Positions 62,531 to 64,000 of a DNA stretch of 64,000 nucleotides are shown piece by piece. The position numbers and the translations under genes were made by a program. The DNA is from an uncultured Schaedlerella sp. (GTDB lineage: Bacteria; Bacillota; Clostridia; Lachnospirales; Lachnospiraceae), in NCBI GenBank assembly GCA_934435195.1, contig CAKSAJ010000003.1, positions 62,001-126,000 on the forward strand, in the 5' to 3' direction. Below the pieces are notes generated by a model that ran no database searches, had not been told where the DNA came from, and was given only the letters and a program-made list of their open reading frames with translations. How positions within the stretch are numbered: the first letter of the stretch is position 1; each line of letters begins with the position of its first letter.

Positions 62531-63064
62531 TTATTTATCATCCATCTGACGCAGTTTAAGAATCAGCTCTTCACAAATCTGCGATTTATCTTTTCCGTCT
62601 GTTTCAATGATAATATCAGCTGCCGCCTCATATTTCTCTCTTCGTTTCTCCATCAGCTCTGCAATAAATGAAACTGTCTTATTATTTTCAATCAATGGGC
62701 GGTCGTGACTGTCTTTGACACGCTCTAAAATAGTTTCTGGTTTTGCAGTCAGAAGAACTACACGTCCGTTTTTCTTCATTTCAGCAACATTACATTCTCT
62801 CATTGGAGTTCCGCCACCACAGGAAATCACCACATTAGTTTTGGACTGCATCTCGATAAGAAGATTGGTCTCCAGATTGCGAAAATATTCTTCTCCGTGT
62901 ATTTTAAAAATATCAGAAATAGTCATACCTTCTCTTTCTGCGATAATCTGATCCATCTCAATAACCTCCATGGCAAAGGATGTTTTCAAAAACTCAGAGA
63001 TAGTACTCTTTCCTACTCCCATGAATCCGATCAGGACAATATTATAGTTAAATTGTTCTCCCAT
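62531..63064 (-). CDS. aroK: shikimate kinase
   Basis: The 177-residue protein has the Walker A motif GFMGVGKST (residues 13-21), the substrate Asp in MDQIIAEREGM (about 38), EEYFRNLE and CGGGTPMRE (shikimate-binding Arg and Gly) and the lid DRPLI. It phosphorylates shikimate at O3 with ATP. AAGGGGATAAG precedes the ATG. It is between aroD and aroE. Confidence 0.95.
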   Translation of the reverse strand: MGEQFNYNIVLIGFMGVGKSTISEFLKTSFAMEVIEMDQIIAEREGMTISDIFKIHGEEYFRNLETNLLIEMQSKTNVVISCGGGTPMRECNVAEMKKNGRVVLLTAKPETILERVKDSHDRPLIENNKTVSFIAELMEKRREKYEAAADIIIETDGKDKSQICEELILKLRQMDDK

Positions 63065-63154
63065 TCTTCTTATCCCCTTCTTATCTGATTGTTATTTTTT
63101 GTTATTATATCAGGTGTTTTTCTATATCACAATACATTTCAACGATTTTTCACT

Positions 63155-63922
63155 TTAAATCGTTAAACTTTTGTGTATGATGTCCAGAACCTGTTTCAGT
63201 TCATGAACTCCAATCTGTCCCGGAGCAGAAGCTTTGGAAGCAGCACCAAAAGTCAGTGCGGATCCAAAAGTCTCACCTGTAAGACGGCTTACACCCCCTG
63301 TTCCTGCCATAGACATAGTGATAATCGGGCGATCTGCATACTGTTCAGACATTTCCAAAGTAGCTTCTAATAATGTCAGGACATCTTTTTTACAAGTTGG
63401 CATAAGAGCAATCTTTGGAATATCTGCATCAAGAGATTGCATTTTTCTGAGACGACGTACAATTTCGTCTTTCTCCGGAGTTTTTGCAAAGTCATGATTA
63501 GACGCGATCACTTTTACACCTTGTGCATGAGCGTGGGCAATGATAGAGGATACAATTTCATCCCCGGTAAATGCCTCCACATCAATCAAATCCACAAAAC
63601 CGCTTTCCGATACAGCTTTGTTCAGCTGTGCATATTCTTCCGGAGAAATTTCTTTTTCTCCGCCTTCCTTAGATGTTCGGAATGTAAAGAGTACCGGAAT
63701 CTGTCCAAGAGCCTCTTTTAACTGACGGGCTGTATCCAAAACTTCCTGAATAGAGAACACATCTTCATACCAGTCTACACGCCATTCTGCAATGTCTACC
63801 GGAAGAGTAACAAATGTAGCTGCTTCATTCAGGATTTCTTCACGAGTCTTGCCAACGATAGGAACACAAATTTTCGGACGTCCTTCGCCAATCGTAATAT
63901 TTCTTACTGTTACTGTATTCAT
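63155..63922 (-). CDS. aroD: 3-dehydroquinate dehydratase, type I
   Basis: The 255-residue protein is a type I (Schiff-base) enzyme. The catalytic Lys lies in KIALMPTCKKDVLTL (about 170), the His in VIASNHDFAKTP (about 143), with Arg in FTFRTSKEGG and the C-terminal SRLTGETFGSALTFGAASK-type substrate loop (given in part). It removes water from 3-dehydroquinate to give 3-dehydroshikimate. AAAGGAT precedes the ATG. It begins the aroD-aroK-aroE unit; sequence beyond 63922 to the window end shows no further gene start. Confidence 0.95.
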   Translation of the reverse strand: MNTVTVRNITIGEGRPKICVPIVGKTREEILNEAATFVTLPVDIAEWRVDWYEDVFSIQEVLDTARQLKEALGQIPVLFTFRTSKEGGEKEISPEEYAQLNKAVSESGFVDLIDVEAFTGDEIVSSIIAHAHAQGVKVIASNHDFAKTPEKDEIVRRLRKMQSLDADIPKIALMPTCKKDVLTLLEATLEMSEQYADRPIITMSMAGTGGVSRLTGETFGSALTFGAASKASAPGQIGVHELKQVLDIIHKSLTI

Positions 63923-64000
63923 AATAGGTTATCCTTTCGTAAAGCGTTTAATCATAATTGATATTTAACACCTTTTTCAATCTTTATCAAAAAATATTTC

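Overview
The window is AT-rich, most genes lie on the minus strand, and the content is typical of an anaerobic gut Firmicute, most likely Lachnospiraceae. Supporting signs are the rubredoxin and high-molecular-weight rubredoxin, a 2-hydroxyacyl-CoA dehydratase-type reductase with its activase, T-box and cobalamin riboswitch control, a pantothenate ECF S-component beside coaBC, and many degenerate GGDEF/EAL proteins. The family call is inference from gene content; no rRNA or tRNA is present.

Layout. 1-2.1 kb: a UbiB/AarF kinase (cut by the window edge), a phasin-like protein, diacylglycerol/undecaprenol kinase and tcdA. 2.1-4.75 kb: a gene-poor repeat island. It holds two copies of a palindromic element (one split by a complete IS4-family IS with an 11-bp target duplication), six 37-nt hairpin units at about 53-54 bp spacing, and an unrelated 250-bp palindrome. 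4.8-6.7 kb: double-cubane-cluster-type reductase and its ASKHA activase. 6.9-12.2 kb: a membrane protein of unknown function, a pantothenate-type S-component, coaBC, and a T-box-controlled BASS transporter. 12.3-25.1 kb: a hydroxyacid dehydrogenase, three cyclic-di-GMP proteins, a SulP transporter, a methyltransferase, a ZIP transporter, and a cobalamin-riboswitch-controlled lipoprotein carrying a CbiK chelatase domain. 25.5-28.7 kb: pgi and a MATE exporter.

28.8-33.9 kb is a three-gene signalling operon: lipoprotein solute-binding protein, hybrid histidine kinase, GGDEF-REC-HD-GYP protein. 34-37 kb is an oxygen/redox operon (Hrb flavin reductase-rubredoxin, rubredoxin, YitT, TraX-like) with a palindromic operator and a long, highly folded leader. 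At 37.05-37.36 kb is a Fst/par-like type I toxin-antitoxin locus: a 27-residue membrane peptide, a convergent antisense RNA promoter, a shared terminator and a direct repeat over the toxin start. 37.5-41.7 kb is a dehydrogenase, dehydrogenase, amidohydrolase operon with a divergent AraC regulator.

41.7-50.2 kb: a DAACS symporter, a dTDP-rhamnose-reductase-like SDR, and a second MATE, binding-lipoprotein, hybrid-kinase operon whose binding protein appears fused to a 5'-nucleotidase C-terminal-like domain. 50.3-55.3 kb: a TIM-barrel-like protein, an ADP-ribosyltransferase-fold (DUF3990-like) module, a stand-alone EAL protein and a MarR-MATE pair of more GC-rich DNA. 55.5-61.4 kb: lacZ with an APC-family permease and a divergent AraC regulator, with a repeated operator-like sequence between them. 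61.6-63.9 kb: aroD-aroK-aroE of the shikimate pathway.

Two themes recur: cyclic-di-GMP turnover (five proteins) and kinases paired with solute-binding lipoproteins. The least explained items are the 37-nt hairpin array, the folded hrb leader, the toxin-antitoxin locus and the binding-protein/5'-nucleotidase fusion.
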